64,000 nucleotides of DNA from positions 169,538-233,537 of the forward strand of contig NZ_BJNT01000005.1 of assembly GCF_006539825.1 (NCBI RefSeq), read 5' to 3'. The stretch comes from Corynebacterium variabile (GTDB lineage: Bacteria > Actinomycetota > Actinomycetes > Mycobacteriales > Mycobacteriaceae). Positions 1 through 13,116 of this stretch are shown here, one piece after another. Both the position numbers and the translations under genes were made by a program. Position 1 is the first letter of the stretch, and each line of letters starts with the position of its first letter. The notes beneath the pieces were generated by a model that was not told the DNA's origin, did no database searches, and worked only from the letters and a program-made list of their open reading frames with translations.

Positions 1-456
1 ACCGAGCGCTTCGGACTGTCGGAACTGTGGGCCGGCATGGTCTTCCTCCTCTATCTCTCCGGCACGTGGTCGTCGACCCGGGCCGGGGCGCTGGCGACGA
101 AGTACGGTCCCGGGCAGGTGCTCACCGGGGCGTCCTTCCTCTCCGTGGTCGGACTGCTCATCGCCCTGGTCCCGGACCTCTGGGTCACCGTGGCGGGCGT
201 CCTGATCTTCACCGCGAGCTTCTTCGCCGCGCACTCCACGGCGTCCTCGCTGGTCGGGGCGCGGGCCGAGGGTGACCGGGCGGAGGCGTCCTCCACCTAC
301 GTGATGAGCTACTACCTGGGGTCGTCGATCCTGGGCTGGAGCCTCGGCCACGTCTTCGATACGGGATGGATTCCCCTGGTGCTGGTGTTGACAGGGGTAC
401 AGGCTCTGGCACTGACTCTCACGATATGGGCAGGTCAGCGCGCCGCGCGACGATAG
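1..456 (+). CDS. MFS transporter, C-terminal part (cut by window edge)
   Basis: The reading frame is open from the first base, so the gene starts outside the window and only about 151 C-terminal residues are present. They form four or five hydrophobic helices separated by short loops, with an Arg/Gly-rich loop (STRAGALATKYGP) like the cytoplasmic loops of major facilitator superfamily carriers, and a basic tail (GQRAARR) at the stop. Substrate cannot be inferred from this fragment. Family assignment rests on helix pattern and loop character, not on a diagnostic motif. The next gene starts 131 bp downstream on the same strand. Confidence 0.7.
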   Translation, partial: TERFGLSELWAGMVFLLYLSGTWSSTRAGALATKYGPGQVLTGASFLSVVGLLIALVPDLWVTVAGVLIFTASFFAAHSTASSLVGARAEGDRAEASSTYVMSYYLGSSILGWSLGHVFDTGWIPLVLVLTGVQALALTLTIWAGQRAARR

Positions 457-555
457 GTACGGACAAAATATCCACATTGCGCAAGAAAACCGTTGTCGAG
501 CGATAGGATAACCCGGACAGGACGAGGCGGACCGACCGCCGACACCATATTGACG

Positions 556-580
556 GACGCCTCCGCGGCGTCGACGGAGG
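556..580 (+). promoter_or_regulatory. Leader with mutually exclusive short hairpins over the Shine-Dalgarno
   Basis: GACGCC (556-561) can pair with GGCGTC (567-572). Alternatively CCTCCG (560-565) can pair with CGGAGG (575-580), which is the Shine-Dalgarno of the DUF6230 gene starting at 588. The two pairings share bases and exclude each other. In GC-rich DNA this can arise by chance. Confidence 0.25.
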
Positions 581-587
581 AAACACA

Positions 588-1157
588 ATGGGACACATCA
601 AGGGCAAGCGCTTCGCCGGCATTCTCGCCGTCGGACTCCTGGCCACCGGCGGCATGGGCGTCGCCGTCGCACAGGGCGGCATCTCCGCCAACCTGGCACT
701 GTCCAACACCATCTTCTCCCAGACCGTCTCCGGCCTGGACGGAGAAGGTGTCGCCATCTTCGTCGGTAACGACAAGCTCGAGGGCGGCGACGTCGCCGTC
801 GCGAAGCTGAAGTTCAACAAGGCCAAGGTCACCGACCTGTGCATGGCCGCCCCGATCAAGCTCCCGGGCCTGGGTGAGAAGAAGTTCCAGATGAAGGTCC
901 CGGGCCAGAACTTCAGCGCCGATAACCTCGTCATCGGCGCCCCCGGCCTCAACGGTGGCATGACCCTGACCAACCCGCAGATCGGTGTGGACGCCTCCCA
1001 GCTCGACGACAGCGCGTCCGCCGGCCAGTGGGGCATCGCCGCCGACACGATCCACGCCTTCGACCAGAAGATCAAGGCCACCTCGATCGCCGCCGACAAG
1101 CTCACCGCCGCCGGTTCCCAGGTGTCCGTCGTCGACGCGGACAAGGCCGACTGCTGA
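588..1157 (+). CDS. DUF6230 family secreted/membrane-anchored protein
   Basis: A 189-residue protein with a basic start, a hydrophobic stretch (residues 8-28, FAGILAVGLLATGGMGVAVAQ) and a mature part that looks like DUF6230, a family of unknown function found in actinobacteria, often next to DUF6114. Two Cys (CMAAP near 85, and the C-terminal Cys) could form a disulfide outside the membrane. The start follows a good ribosome binding site (GGAGG, 7 bases before ATG). The stop overlaps the start of the following gene as TGATG, so the two are probably translationally coupled and act together. No enzymatic motif is visible. Confidence 0.75.
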   Translation: MGHIKGKRFAGILAVGLLATGGMGVAVAQGGISANLALSNTIFSQTVSGLDGEGVAIFVGNDKLEGGDVAVAKLKFNKAKVTDLCMAAPIKLPGLGEKKFQMKVPGQNFSADNLVIGAPGLNGGMTLTNPQIGVDASQLDDSASAGQWGIAADTIHAFDQKIKATSIAADKLTAAGSQVSVVDADKADC

Positions 1158-2569
1158 TGTCAGACGCCTCCACCCCCGACACCCCGACGGACGCCACGGC
1201 GCCCGTGACCGGTGCTGAGGACACGGCGAAGGGCTCCAACGACGAGTCCCGGTCAGAGAAGCTCGAGAAGGGGAACCGCCGGTTCACCCGTTGGCGTAAG
1301 CAGCGTGCGTTCGCCGCCGGTCTCCTCATGATCATCTCCGGTGCGTGGATCCTCACCCCGGCGTACCTCGCCCTCAGCGTCTCGAACATCCAGATCCAGG
1401 TCTCCACCATCGGTGGCGTCTCGACGCTGGTCATCGGCATCCTGCTCATCGTCTGCGGACTGATGACCTGGTTCCGTGGCGAAGGACGCATCCTCACCGG
1501 CGTGGCCGCGATGGTCCTCGGTATCGTCGCTCTGCCGCAGTCAAACCTCGGCGGCTTCTTCATCGGTACCCTCCTCGCCGTGATCGGTGGCGCCCTCGCC
1601 CTGGCGTGGGTCCCCCAGTCCAAAGAGGACGCCAAGGCCGAGAAGCAGTCGAAGAGGGACAGGAAGAAGGCGAAGAAGCAGGCCAAGGCCGCCGGTAGTG
1701 CCGGAGCCGCCGTCGCTGCCGTCGTCACGGCCCTGACCGTCGGTATGGGTTCCAGCACCCCCGATGCGAACGCCCAGCTGCCGGCCCTGCCGGATCTCCA
1801 GCTGCCGACCATCCCGGGCCTGCCCGGTGGTGACACCGGCGACACCGGCGACAACGGCACCGGTGAGGGCGGTGAGGGCGGTGAGGGCGATGGCCAGAAC
1901 AACAACATTCCCCGTCTGCCGTCGCTGCCGGACATCCCGAGCCCGAAGCTCCCGTCACTCGACGGCAACGACCTGCAGAACCAGATCGACGGTGGCCTCG
2001 ATGCCCTCGGCGTCGAGATCCCCGGTCTGAACGTCGCTCCCCCGGAGCCTGTCCCCGGGATGGGGACTCCGACCGGTACCCCCTTCGTCATTCAGTCGGA
2101 CGTCACCGCGATGACCCCGAACATGAAGATGTCCTTCGTGACCATCGACACCCTGCAGGGGCCGAAGCAGGCCCTGCGGATCGACTCGGACGAGACCCTC
2201 CTGGACAACCTGAAGGTGCAGTTCCCGAGCGGTCCGGTGGGTGCCGACCTGATGCAGGACACCAACGGCGGCAGGACCACCCTGACCGGTAACTTCCACA
2301 TCTTCGTCAAGAAGGTGACGATGACCATGGAGCTGATGGGTCTGAACACCCGGATCCCGATCACCATTGACGCGGACTGGGCCCCGGAGCAGATCATGGC
2401 CGAGCTCTCGAAGATCGGCCTGGGCCTTCCGGACATGCTGTCCAAGGAGACCCGCATCCTCGACGGCCGCATGGACACCTACCTGGTCATGGCCGACAAG
2501 CTCGAAGCCCCGACCACAACCATCCAGGAGTGGAGCGACTCCGGTCCCTACCACGCGATCCGGGACTGA
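1157..2569 (+). CDS. DUF6114 membrane protein with long extracellular C-terminal domain
   Basis: The start at 1157 overlaps the DUF6230 stop; the frame is open further upstream but this is the coupled start. Of 470 residues, about 50-155 hold three or four membrane helices of DUF6114 type (AFAAGLLMIISGAWILTPAY, then STLVIGILLIVCGLMTWF). A Lys/Glu-rich cytoplasmic stretch follows (around 165-185), then another hydrophobic segment, a Pro/Gly/Asp linker with GDTGD and GEGGEGGEGD repeats, and about 170 residues that look globular and lie outside the cell if the last segment spans the membrane. Ordinary DUF6114 proteins are, to my knowledge, shorter. Function unknown; the coupling suggests a complex with the DUF6230 partner. 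Confidence 0.75.
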   Translation: MSDASTPDTPTDATAPVTGAEDTAKGSNDESRSEKLEKGNRRFTRWRKQRAFAAGLLMIISGAWILTPAYLALSVSNIQIQVSTIGGVSTLVIGILLIVCGLMTWFRGEGRILTGVAAMVLGIVALPQSNLGGFFIGTLLAVIGGALALAWVPQSKEDAKAEKQSKRDRKKAKKQAKAAGSAGAAVAAVVTALTVGMGSSTPDANAQLPALPDLQLPTIPGLPGGDTGDTGDNGTGEGGEGGEGDGQNNNIPRLPSLPDIPSPKLPSLDGNDLQNQIDGGLDALGVEIPGLNVAPPEPVPGMGTPTGTPFVIQSDVTAMTPNMKMSFVTIDTLQGPKQALRIDSDETLLDNLKVQFPSGPVGADLMQDTNGGRTTLTGNFHIFVKKVTMTMELMGLNTRIPITIDADWAPEQIMAELSKIGLGLPDMLSKETRILDGRMDTYLVMADKLEAPTTTIQEWSDSGPYHAIRD

Positions 2570-2592
2570 TACTTCCGTTCCCCGGTTCCGAC

Positions 2593-2626
2593 AGCCCGGC
2601 GTCCTCGGCCACGAGGATGCCGGGCT
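2593..2626 (+). terminator. Hairpin terminator after DUF6114 gene
   Basis: AGCCCGGCGTCCTCG and CGAGGATGCCGGGCT pair with one mismatch around a 4-base loop, 24 bp after the stop. A short TTCT tract follows. Confidence 0.65.
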
Positions 2627-2667
2627 TCTCCGTGTGCGGGGCCCGTGAGTCCGGCCGTGAACGCAGC

Positions 2668-2707
2668 GAAGCCCGGCACCCCCTCCCAGTGAGAGGTGCC
2701 GGGCTTC
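2668..2707 (-). terminator. Hairpin terminator, convergent gene end
   Basis: A perfect 13-bp inverted repeat (GAAGCCCGGCACC / GGTGCCGGGCTTC) with a 14-base loop lies 30 bp beyond the stop of the minus-strand secreted protein gene. Its arm shares the AGCCCGGC core with the hairpin at 2593-2626. Confidence 0.65.
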
Positions 2708-2736
2708 GTCCGCGGAGAAGGCCGTTGGAGCCGTTC

Positions 2737-3213
2737 CTACTCGGCGGGTGCCGCCGGGGTCTCCGGAGTCTCGGGGGCGTCGGTACCGTCGCCCTCGTCG
2801 GAGCTGCCGGCTGCGGCGTCGGAGACGGAGCCGATGACATCATCGAGCTCGATGCCCGAGTCGGCGGAGAGCTGCGCGGCGTCCGCCAGGGTGGAGCTGG
2901 AGACGGTGCCGCTGGAGAAGGCGGCGAGGACCTTGAAGAGGGTCACCCAGTCGGTCTTGGCGAGCGAGCTGATGACGCCGGCGGCGTCGGAGCCGTCAGC
3001 CTCGGGGGTCTCCGGGGTCCCGGGGGTTTCCGGGGAATCGGCGTCGTCGCCCGGGGTCTCCTCGGAGGAGCCGGAGGACAGGTCGGCAGAGCCGGAGGCA
3101 TCCGCCTCATCAGCGGTGGCGGCCGGGGCGGCGAGTGCGGCAACGGTGGCCACAGACAACGCGGCGACACCGGCACGACGGGCGAAACGGGTGGAAAGGG
3201 TGGAACGAGACAT
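2737..3213 (-). CDS. Small secreted acidic protein, function unknown
   Basis: 158 residues. The N-terminus (MSRSTLSTRFARRAG, then AALSVATVAALAAPAATA) is a clear Sec signal peptide with an AxA cleavage site near residue 34. The mature part is acidic and low-complexity, rich in Ser, Asp, Glu and Pro with PETPGTPETPE-type repeats at both ends around a more ordered stretch (about 78-130, beginning AAGVISSLAKTDWVTLFKVL). There are no Cys residues and no recognised domain. The start follows an AAAGGA ribosome binding site. It is monocistronic, with a hairpin terminator downstream. Confidence 0.7.
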   Translation of the reverse strand: MSRSTLSTRFARRAGVAALSVATVAALAAPAATADEADASGSADLSSGSSEETPGDDADSPETPGTPETPEADGSDAAGVISSLAKTDWVTLFKVLAAFSSGTVSSSTLADAAQLSADSGIELDDVIGSVSDAAAGSSDEGDGTDAPETPETPAAPAE

Positions 3214-3280
3214 GTGGTGAACCGTCCTTTTGAGGTAGGGGGTGAAACTGAGGTGTACGGATCGTGAGGGGTGTCCACGA

Positions 3281-3296
3281 CGGATAGCTATATCCG
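3281..3296. promoter_or_regulatory. Short palindrome upstream of the secreted protein gene
   Basis: CGGATA GCTA TATCCG is a 16-bp palindrome 68 bp upstream of the start of the 2737-3213 gene. The AT-rich core could be part of its promoter (TATAGC-like -10 on the minus strand) or an operator. The rest of the 240-bp gap up to the accD stop holds only a 12-bp palindrome (GGGTGGCCACCC, 3408-3419). Confidence 0.3.
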
Positions 3297-3453
3297 CCGC
3301 TCACAGTAACCGTCGCCCCGTATCCCGCGCTCCCCTCTGTTCCCACCGAGTGGAACGCTGCACAGCCACCAGCGCAAAGAGCCACCTGGCGACCCCTGAA
3401 CAGGACCGGGTGGCCACCCCCGGAGCGACAGGTGACCCACAATGCTGCAGCAA

Positions 3454-5067
3454 CTACAGCGGCATGATGGTGTGCTTCTTCGGCACCTCGGGAACCTGCT
3501 TGTTCGCCAGCATCCGCAGCGACTGGCGGATCTTGAGCCGGGTCTCGGCAGGATCGATGATGGCGTCCACGTAGCCGCGCTCCGCAGCCACGTAGGGGCT
3601 GGTCATGTTGGCGTTGTAGAAGTCCATGAACATCTTCTTCGCCGCCGGACGCTGCTCCTCCGGCAGCGCGGCGAGCTGGCGTCCCTGGATCATCACCGCG
3701 GCACCCTCGGCACCCATCACGGCGATCTGCGCGGTCGGCCAGGCGAAGTTCATGTCGGCACCGAGGTTCTTCGACCCCATCACCGCGTACCCGCCACCGA
3801 AGGCCTTGCGGATCACCACGGTCACCTTCGGCACGGTCGACTCCACCATCGCGAAGCCGAGCTTGGCCCCACGGTGGATCAGGCCGACCTTCTCCTGCTC
3901 CAGACCCGGCAGGTAACCGGGCGTGTCCACGACGAACACCAGAGGCACGTTGTAGGCGTCGCAGATGCGGATGAAACGGGCGGCCTTGTCCGCGGCGTCC
4001 GCGTCGAGACAACCCGCCAGCTGCATCGGCTGGTTGGCAACCACGCCGACGGACCGGCCGTCCACGCGGGCGAAGCCGGTGATGATGTTCGGACCGAAGT
4101 CCGGCAGCACCTCGAGGAAGTGCTCGTCATCGAAGATGCGGGTGAGCACGTCGGTCATGTCGTAACCGGCGTTCGGGTCGTCGGGGACGACATTGAGCAG
4201 CTCGGCGTCGGTCTCGTTCGGCTCATCGCCGACCGCCCAGAACTTCGGCGTCGACTCGAAGGCCGACGACGGCAGGTGGTCGAGCAGGTCACGGACGTAG
4301 GCGAAGGCGTCCGCCTCGTCGGGGGCGACGTAGCTGAGGTTGCCGCGCTCGGCCTGCACCCGGGCACCGCCGAGGTCCTGCATGTTGATCTTCTCGCCGG
4401 TGACGGACTCGATGATCGCGGGACCGGTGACGAACATGGTGGTCTGTTCCTCGACGCCGACGAGGAAGTCGGTCGTCGCCGGGGCGTACACCGCGCCGCC
4501 GGCACAGTTGCCCAGCAGGATGGAGATCTGCGGCGACTGGCCGGACAACGGCAGCTGACGCCGCGAGATCTCGGAGTACATCGCCAGACTCATCACGGCG
4601 TCCTGGATACGGGCTCCGCCGGAGTCGTTGATGCCGACGACCGGGCAGCCGATACGGGTCGCGAAGTCCATGATCTCGCAGACCTTGTTGCCGAAGGTCT
4701 CGCCCACCGAGCCGCCGAAAACGGTCTTGTCGTGGGAGTAGACCGCCACGGGACGCCCGTTGACCCGGCCGTAGCCGGTGACGACGCCGTCGCCGTAGGG
4801 CGCCTCGTCATCGCCGGGGGTCCGGGCCAGGGCACCGATCTCGGTGAAGGAACCGGGATCCAGCAGCTCGTCGATACGCTGACGCGGGGTGGTGTGACCT
4901 GCGGCGTCGCGCTTGGCCCGGGCGCGTTCACTGCCCGGGTCGAGGGACTCCTCGGTGCGGCGCCGCAGGTCCGCCAGCTTCTCCGCGGTGGAGCGTCCGG
5001 ATCCGGGCGCGTAGCGGTCGGCCGGCGCACCTGCCGTGTTGTCTGCCGGGTTCTCAGTCATACTCAT
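3454..5067 (-). CDS. accD3: Acyl-CoA carboxylase beta subunit for mycolic acid synthesis (AccD3/AccD4 type)
   Basis: Carboxyltransferase subunit that carboxylates the long-chain acyl-CoA (alpha branch) used by Pks13. The 537 residues match the family. The N-terminal half has the CoA-binding crotonase-like fold (VFGGSVGETFGNKVCEIMDF) and glycine-rich oxyanion segment (LLGNCAGGAVYAPATTDF). The C-terminal half has the second set (KAFGGGYAVMGSKNLGAD, then AWPTAQIAVMGAEGA). It lies 11 bp after pks13 in the usual operon order (accD4-pks13-fadD32 in M. tuberculosis; accD3-pks13-fadD2 in C. glutamicum). Two starts are possible, ATG at 5067 or 5061; a GGGAG site is better spaced for the second. The symbol follows C. 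glutamicum by synteny. Confidence 0.92.
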   Translation of the reverse strand: MSMTENPADNTAGAPADRYAPGSGRSTAEKLADLRRRTEESLDPGSERARAKRDAAGHTTPRQRIDELLDPGSFTEIGALARTPGDDEAPYGDGVVTGYGRVNGRPVAVYSHDKTVFGGSVGETFGNKVCEIMDFATRIGCPVVGINDSGGARIQDAVMSLAMYSEISRRQLPLSGQSPQISILLGNCAGGAVYAPATTDFLVGVEEQTTMFVTGPAIIESVTGEKINMQDLGGARVQAERGNLSYVAPDEADAFAYVRDLLDHLPSSAFESTPKFWAVGDEPNETDAELLNVVPDDPNAGYDMTDVLTRIFDDEHFLEVLPDFGPNIITGFARVDGRSVGVVANQPMQLAGCLDADAADKAARFIRICDAYNVPLVFVVDTPGYLPGLEQEKVGLIHRGAKLGFAMVESTVPKVTVVIRKAFGGGYAVMGSKNLGADMNFAWPTAQIAVMGAEGAAVMIQGRQLAALPEEQRPAAKKMFMDFYNANMTSPYVAAERGYVDAIIDPAETRLKIRQSLRMLANKQVPEVPKKHTIMPL

Positions 5068-5078
5068 CGTCTCCCACG

Positions 5079-10007
<4,929 letters not shown>

Positions 10008-10084
10008 AGAGCTGGAGCGTCGCCTTTCTTGGCGGGGTACGAGCGGTTCGGACAGGGGCGGTAGGGGGTTCGCGACGATCGGAA

Positions 10085-10119
10085 GCGGCCACCGTCGAGG
10101 TTATATCGACGGTGACCGC
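10085..10119. promoter_or_regulatory. Palindrome between fadD32 and pks13
   Basis: GCGGCCACCGTCGA (10085-10098) and TCGACGGTGACCGC (10106-10119) form 14-bp arms with one mismatch around 7 bases (GGTTATA). No T-tract follows on the minus strand, so an operator or RNA-processing/attenuation structure is as likely as a terminator. Confidence 0.4.
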
Positions 10120-10182
10120 TGGATCGCTACATTCAGCCGGATATACAGCATACCGGTCAGAAACCGCGGCGTGCGGTGAACG

Positions 10183-12060
10183 TCAGGCGAACGCGCCGTC
10201 GGTCCAGAGCTTGGAAGCGACGCGACGGGCGATCTTGTTGGCCGAGGAGCGCGGGATGCTGCCCTGGTCCACGATGCGCACCTCGGTCGGCTGGACACCG
10301 TGGACCGAGGTGACGGCGGAGCGCACCGCGGCGACGGCGTCGGCGTCCCCGGCGGGGTCGGCCTCCGGGTCCCGCTCGGCGATGATGATGAGCTCCTCGA
10401 CGTCCGAGCCGGTGTCGACGGCGAAGGCGGCGATGACGTCCCGGAGGATCTGGTCGGTGGCCTCCTGGGCGGTGGCCTCGATGTCCTGCGGGTAGTGGTT
10501 GCGGCCGGCGATGACGACGAGGTCCTTGATGCGACCGGTGACGTAGATCTCGCCGTCGATGATGACGGCGAGATCACCGGTGCGCAGCCAGTTGTCCTCC
10601 GGGACGCCGGCGGCGGCGCTGTCATCGAGGCGGCTGGCCTCCGGCAGCTCATTGCGGAAGGTCTCGACGGTCTCCTCGTCGCGGTCGAGGTAGCCGGCGG
10701 CGACGTTGTTGCCGTGGATCCACAGCTCGCCGACGGAGCCCAGCGGTAGTTCCTTACCGGTCTCCGGGTCGACGACCACGACGGCCTCGTTCGGGCCGGG
10801 GGCGCCGACGGAGACGATGGCCATGGCCTTGTCGGAGTCGCTCTCGGACTCCGGCAGCTCGACGATGCGTCCGGCGGAGAGCTCCTCGCGGTCGAAGACG
10901 CGCAGCAGGGGGCGGTTCTCGGTCTGCGGGGTGGAGACGAACACGGTCGCCTCGGCCAGGCCGTAGGAGGGACGCATGGCGGAGCGGACGAAACCGTAGG
11001 GGCCGAAGACATCCTGGAAGCGGTCGATGGACTGGAGGCTGACGGCCTCGGCACCGTTGATGACGCCCTCGACGTGGCTGAGGTCGACATCGGCGAGGTC
11101 CTCGCGCTCGGCCGGGTTGGCGTAACGGGCGGCAAGCTCCAGGGCGAAGTTCGGCACGGCGGCGTAGACGTTGACGGCGTCCTCGCCGACAGTGCCCTTC
11201 TCGGAGAGCTGGCGGATCCAGCGGCCCGGGTCCTGGATGAAGTCGCGGGGGCTCATGATGTCCTGCGGGATGCCGAGGATCAGGCAGAAGGACGCCAGGA
11301 TGATGCCCATGTCGTGGTGCAGCGGCAGCCAGTTCACCAGGCGCATCGGCATCTGGAGCTGACCGGCCTGGAAGACCTGGAGCACATTGGTGACGATGTT
11401 GCGGTGGGTGAGGACCACGCCGGCGGGGGCGCGGGTGGAGCCGGAGGTGTACTGCAGGAAGGCGGGGTCGCCGGCCTTCGGGGCGAGCTCCGGGTGCTCG
11501 GCGAAGAGCGTCATCGGGTTCTCCCAGTCCTCGGCGAGCGAGTCCGGGAGTGCGTCGACGGTGAGGATCCGGGGACGCTCACCGGCGGGCAGGTCGGAGA
11601 AGTGCTTGCGCACGTCCGCCGCGGAGTTCTTGTTCGTCAGCACCACGGTCGGGGTGGAGGACGCGAGGACGGCGGTGAGGTGGGCGCCGTGGCCCGGCTC
11701 GGTGGGGTCGTACAGCGGCACGGGGACGGTGCCGGCGTAGAGGGCGCCGACGAAGCCGATGAGGTACTCGGGGCTGTTGTTGGCCAGGATGGCGACCCGG
11801 TCACCGGGGGTGGTGACCTGACGCAGCCGGACGCTGACGGCCTTGATCCTCGTGTTGACCTGGGCGCGGGTCCATTCGATGACCTCCCCCTCACGGGAGG
11901 AGGAGAAGTCGTGGTAGCGGAAGAGCACGTCATCGGCGGTGCCCTGCATGCCGGCCAGTGCGAAGAGCATCTCGTTCATGCCCGAGAGGGTCAGCTGGTC
12001 GGGGATGCTGATGTTTCCCTTGTCGTCGTAGAACTGCTGCATCGCTGCGCTGACGTCCAT
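10183..12060 (-). CDS. fadD32: Fatty acyl-AMP ligase FadD32
   Basis: Activates the fatty (meromycolate-type) chain as acyl-AMP and loads it onto the N-terminal ACP of Pks13. The 625 residues include the AMP-binding P-loop-like motif at about 203-215 (QYTSGSTRAPAGVVLTH), the FAAL-type segment around LPLHHDMG, and the C-terminal WLRTGDLAV/GRIKDLVVIAGRNHYPQDIE motifs. The insertion and the GSTRAP variant fit fatty acyl-AMP ligases rather than CoA ligases. A strong AGGAGA ribosome binding site precedes the ATG. It is followed by pks13 on the same strand. Confidence 0.95.
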   Translation of the reverse strand: MDVSAAMQQFYDDKGNISIPDQLTLSGMNEMLFALAGMQGTADDVLFRYHDFSSSREGEVIEWTRAQVNTRIKAVSVRLRQVTTPGDRVAILANNSPEYLIGFVGALYAGTVPVPLYDPTEPGHGAHLTAVLASSTPTVVLTNKNSAADVRKHFSDLPAGERPRILTVDALPDSLAEDWENPMTLFAEHPELAPKAGDPAFLQYTSGSTRAPAGVVLTHRNIVTNVLQVFQAGQLQMPMRLVNWLPLHHDMGIILASFCLILGIPQDIMSPRDFIQDPGRWIRQLSEKGTVGEDAVNVYAAVPNFALELAARYANPAEREDLADVDLSHVEGVINGAEAVSLQSIDRFQDVFGPYGFVRSAMRPSYGLAEATVFVSTPQTENRPLLRVFDREELSAGRIVELPESESDSDKAMAIVSVGAPGPNEAVVVVDPETGKELPLGSVGELWIHGNNVAAGYLDRDEETVETFRNELPEASRLDDSAAAGVPEDNWLRTGDLAVIIDGEIYVTGRIKDLVVIAGRNHYPQDIEATAQEATDQILRDVIAAFAVDTGSDVEELIIIAERDPEADPAGDADAVAAVRSAVTSVHGVQPTEVRIVDQGSIPRSSANKIARRVASKLWTDGAFA

Positions 12061-12101
12061 GTGGTCTCCTGTTGTGTCGTGTCGGGGCGGGGAGTGATCG
12101 A

Positions 12102-12116
12102 GTTTCTCCTAGAAAC
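12102..12116. promoter_or_regulatory. Short palindrome in the fadD32 leader
   Basis: GTTTCT CCT AGAAAC lies 42 bp upstream of the fadD32 start, next to a TAGGGT hexamer on the minus strand that could serve as a corynebacterial -10 box. Candidate operator or start-site region for the fadD32-pks13-accD3 operon. Confidence 0.3.
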
Positions 12117-12165
12117 CCTAACGGTTCGCGGCGCTGAATTGTTATGGACACCGCTACAAACCGAC

Positions 12166-13116
12166 CTAATTGTTGATGATGTCCTTCGCCCAGTTCACGA
12201 TCCACTGCGGCACGGTGGCATCCGGGACGACGTTGCCGTTGGTCGAGTACTGGGCGTGGACGCCGTTGGCCGCAATGAGGTCGTTGGCGCGGGCGACGGC
12301 GTTGCCGATGTCGCGCGGGGCGCTGCAGACAAGGTCGGCCGGGTCACAGAACTGGTTGACGCGGTCCTGCAGTTCACCGAAGTCCGTCGGGCGGGGGCCG
12401 CGCATGGACGCACCGGGGACGATCGGCTGGACCAGGAGGTTCACCGAGCTCAGCGCGATCTCCGCGCCGATCCCCTTGACGTCCGGGCTGCCGACGAGAG
12501 TGCCCTTGCCGTCCTCACGGCGTCCGTCAGCGATGAGGGCGACGCCGGCGACGTTCGCGGCAGGGACCGGACCGTTGCCGTTGCCGATCTCGGTCGCGAG
12601 GTCGCCGGTGAGCACCGCCCCCTGGCTGAAGCCGGTGAGGATGAACTGCGTGCCGGGGCACCCGGCGTAGGTGGCGGACATCTCCTCGACGACGCGGTCG
12701 TAGCCCTGGTTACGGGAATCGTCGTAACTCATCTCGCCGAGGGCGTTGATGTTGCGGAACTGGGCCGCGTACGGAAGGGTCCAGACCTTCACTCCCCCGT
12801 TCGCACCGTCAGCGGTGGCGTCTCCGCCGTAGGCCTCCTGCAGCGGGTTCGTCACGCCGAGGAGCAGCGAGTTCGGGTTTGCCGTGGGATGGACCGGATC
12901 GTCGTCGGCCTTGGACTCCCAGGTACCGGGCGCGGATATGACCTCGTAGGCCGGGCAGCTGTCCGGCTGGTCGACATCGGTGCCGGGCGTGGGTGACGCG
13001 CCGGTGGTGGTCGGACCGGGCTTGTCCTCGTCGTTGCGGGTCATCCACTGACCGACGCCGACGATGAGGATCACGACCAGAATGATGACACCGAGGACGG
13101 TGAGAGTCTTCTTCAT
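12166..13116 (-). CDS. Cutinase-like envelope lipase/thioesterase (Rv3802c-type)
   Basis: A cutinase-fold serine hydrolase anchored in the cell envelope; the mycobacterial homologue (Rv3802c/Culp6) has phospholipase and thioesterase activity and is tied to mycolate metabolism. The chosen start is MKKTLTVLGVIILVVILIVG, giving one N-terminal membrane helix, 316 residues; the frame is open for 15 more codons upstream. A low-complexity linker follows (PGPTTTGASPTPGTD). The catalytic fold shows GFSQGA (nucleophile Ser), Asp in the DPADLVCSAP segment and a His in GVHAQYSTN; Cys residues (SCPAYEVIS, AGCPGTQF, FCDPADLVCS) fit the cutinase disulfides. It sits between fadD32 and the mycolyltransferases, as in mycobacteria. 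Confidence 0.9.
   Translation of the reverse strand: MKKTLTVLGVIILVVILIVGVGQWMTRNDEDKPGPTTTGASPTPGTDVDQPDSCPAYEVISAPGTWESKADDDPVHPTANPNSLLLGVTNPLQEAYGGDATADGANGGVKVWTLPYAAQFRNINALGEMSYDDSRNQGYDRVVEEMSATYAGCPGTQFILTGFSQGAVLTGDLATEIGNGNGPVPAANVAGVALIADGRREDGKGTLVGSPDVKGIGAEIALSSVNLLVQPIVPGASMRGPRPTDFGELQDRVNQFCDPADLVCSAPRDIGNAVARANDLIAANGVHAQYSTNGNVVPDATVPQWIVNWAKDIINN

Noticed and set aside
3408..3419. Palindrome GGGTGGCCACCC after accD3 as terminator
   Set aside because: Too short, no T-tract and possible by chance in GC-rich DNA.
11074..12996. A 640-residue plus-strand frame opposite fadD32 and the cutinase gene
   Set aside because: Antisense shadow that spans two genes and a promoter gap.
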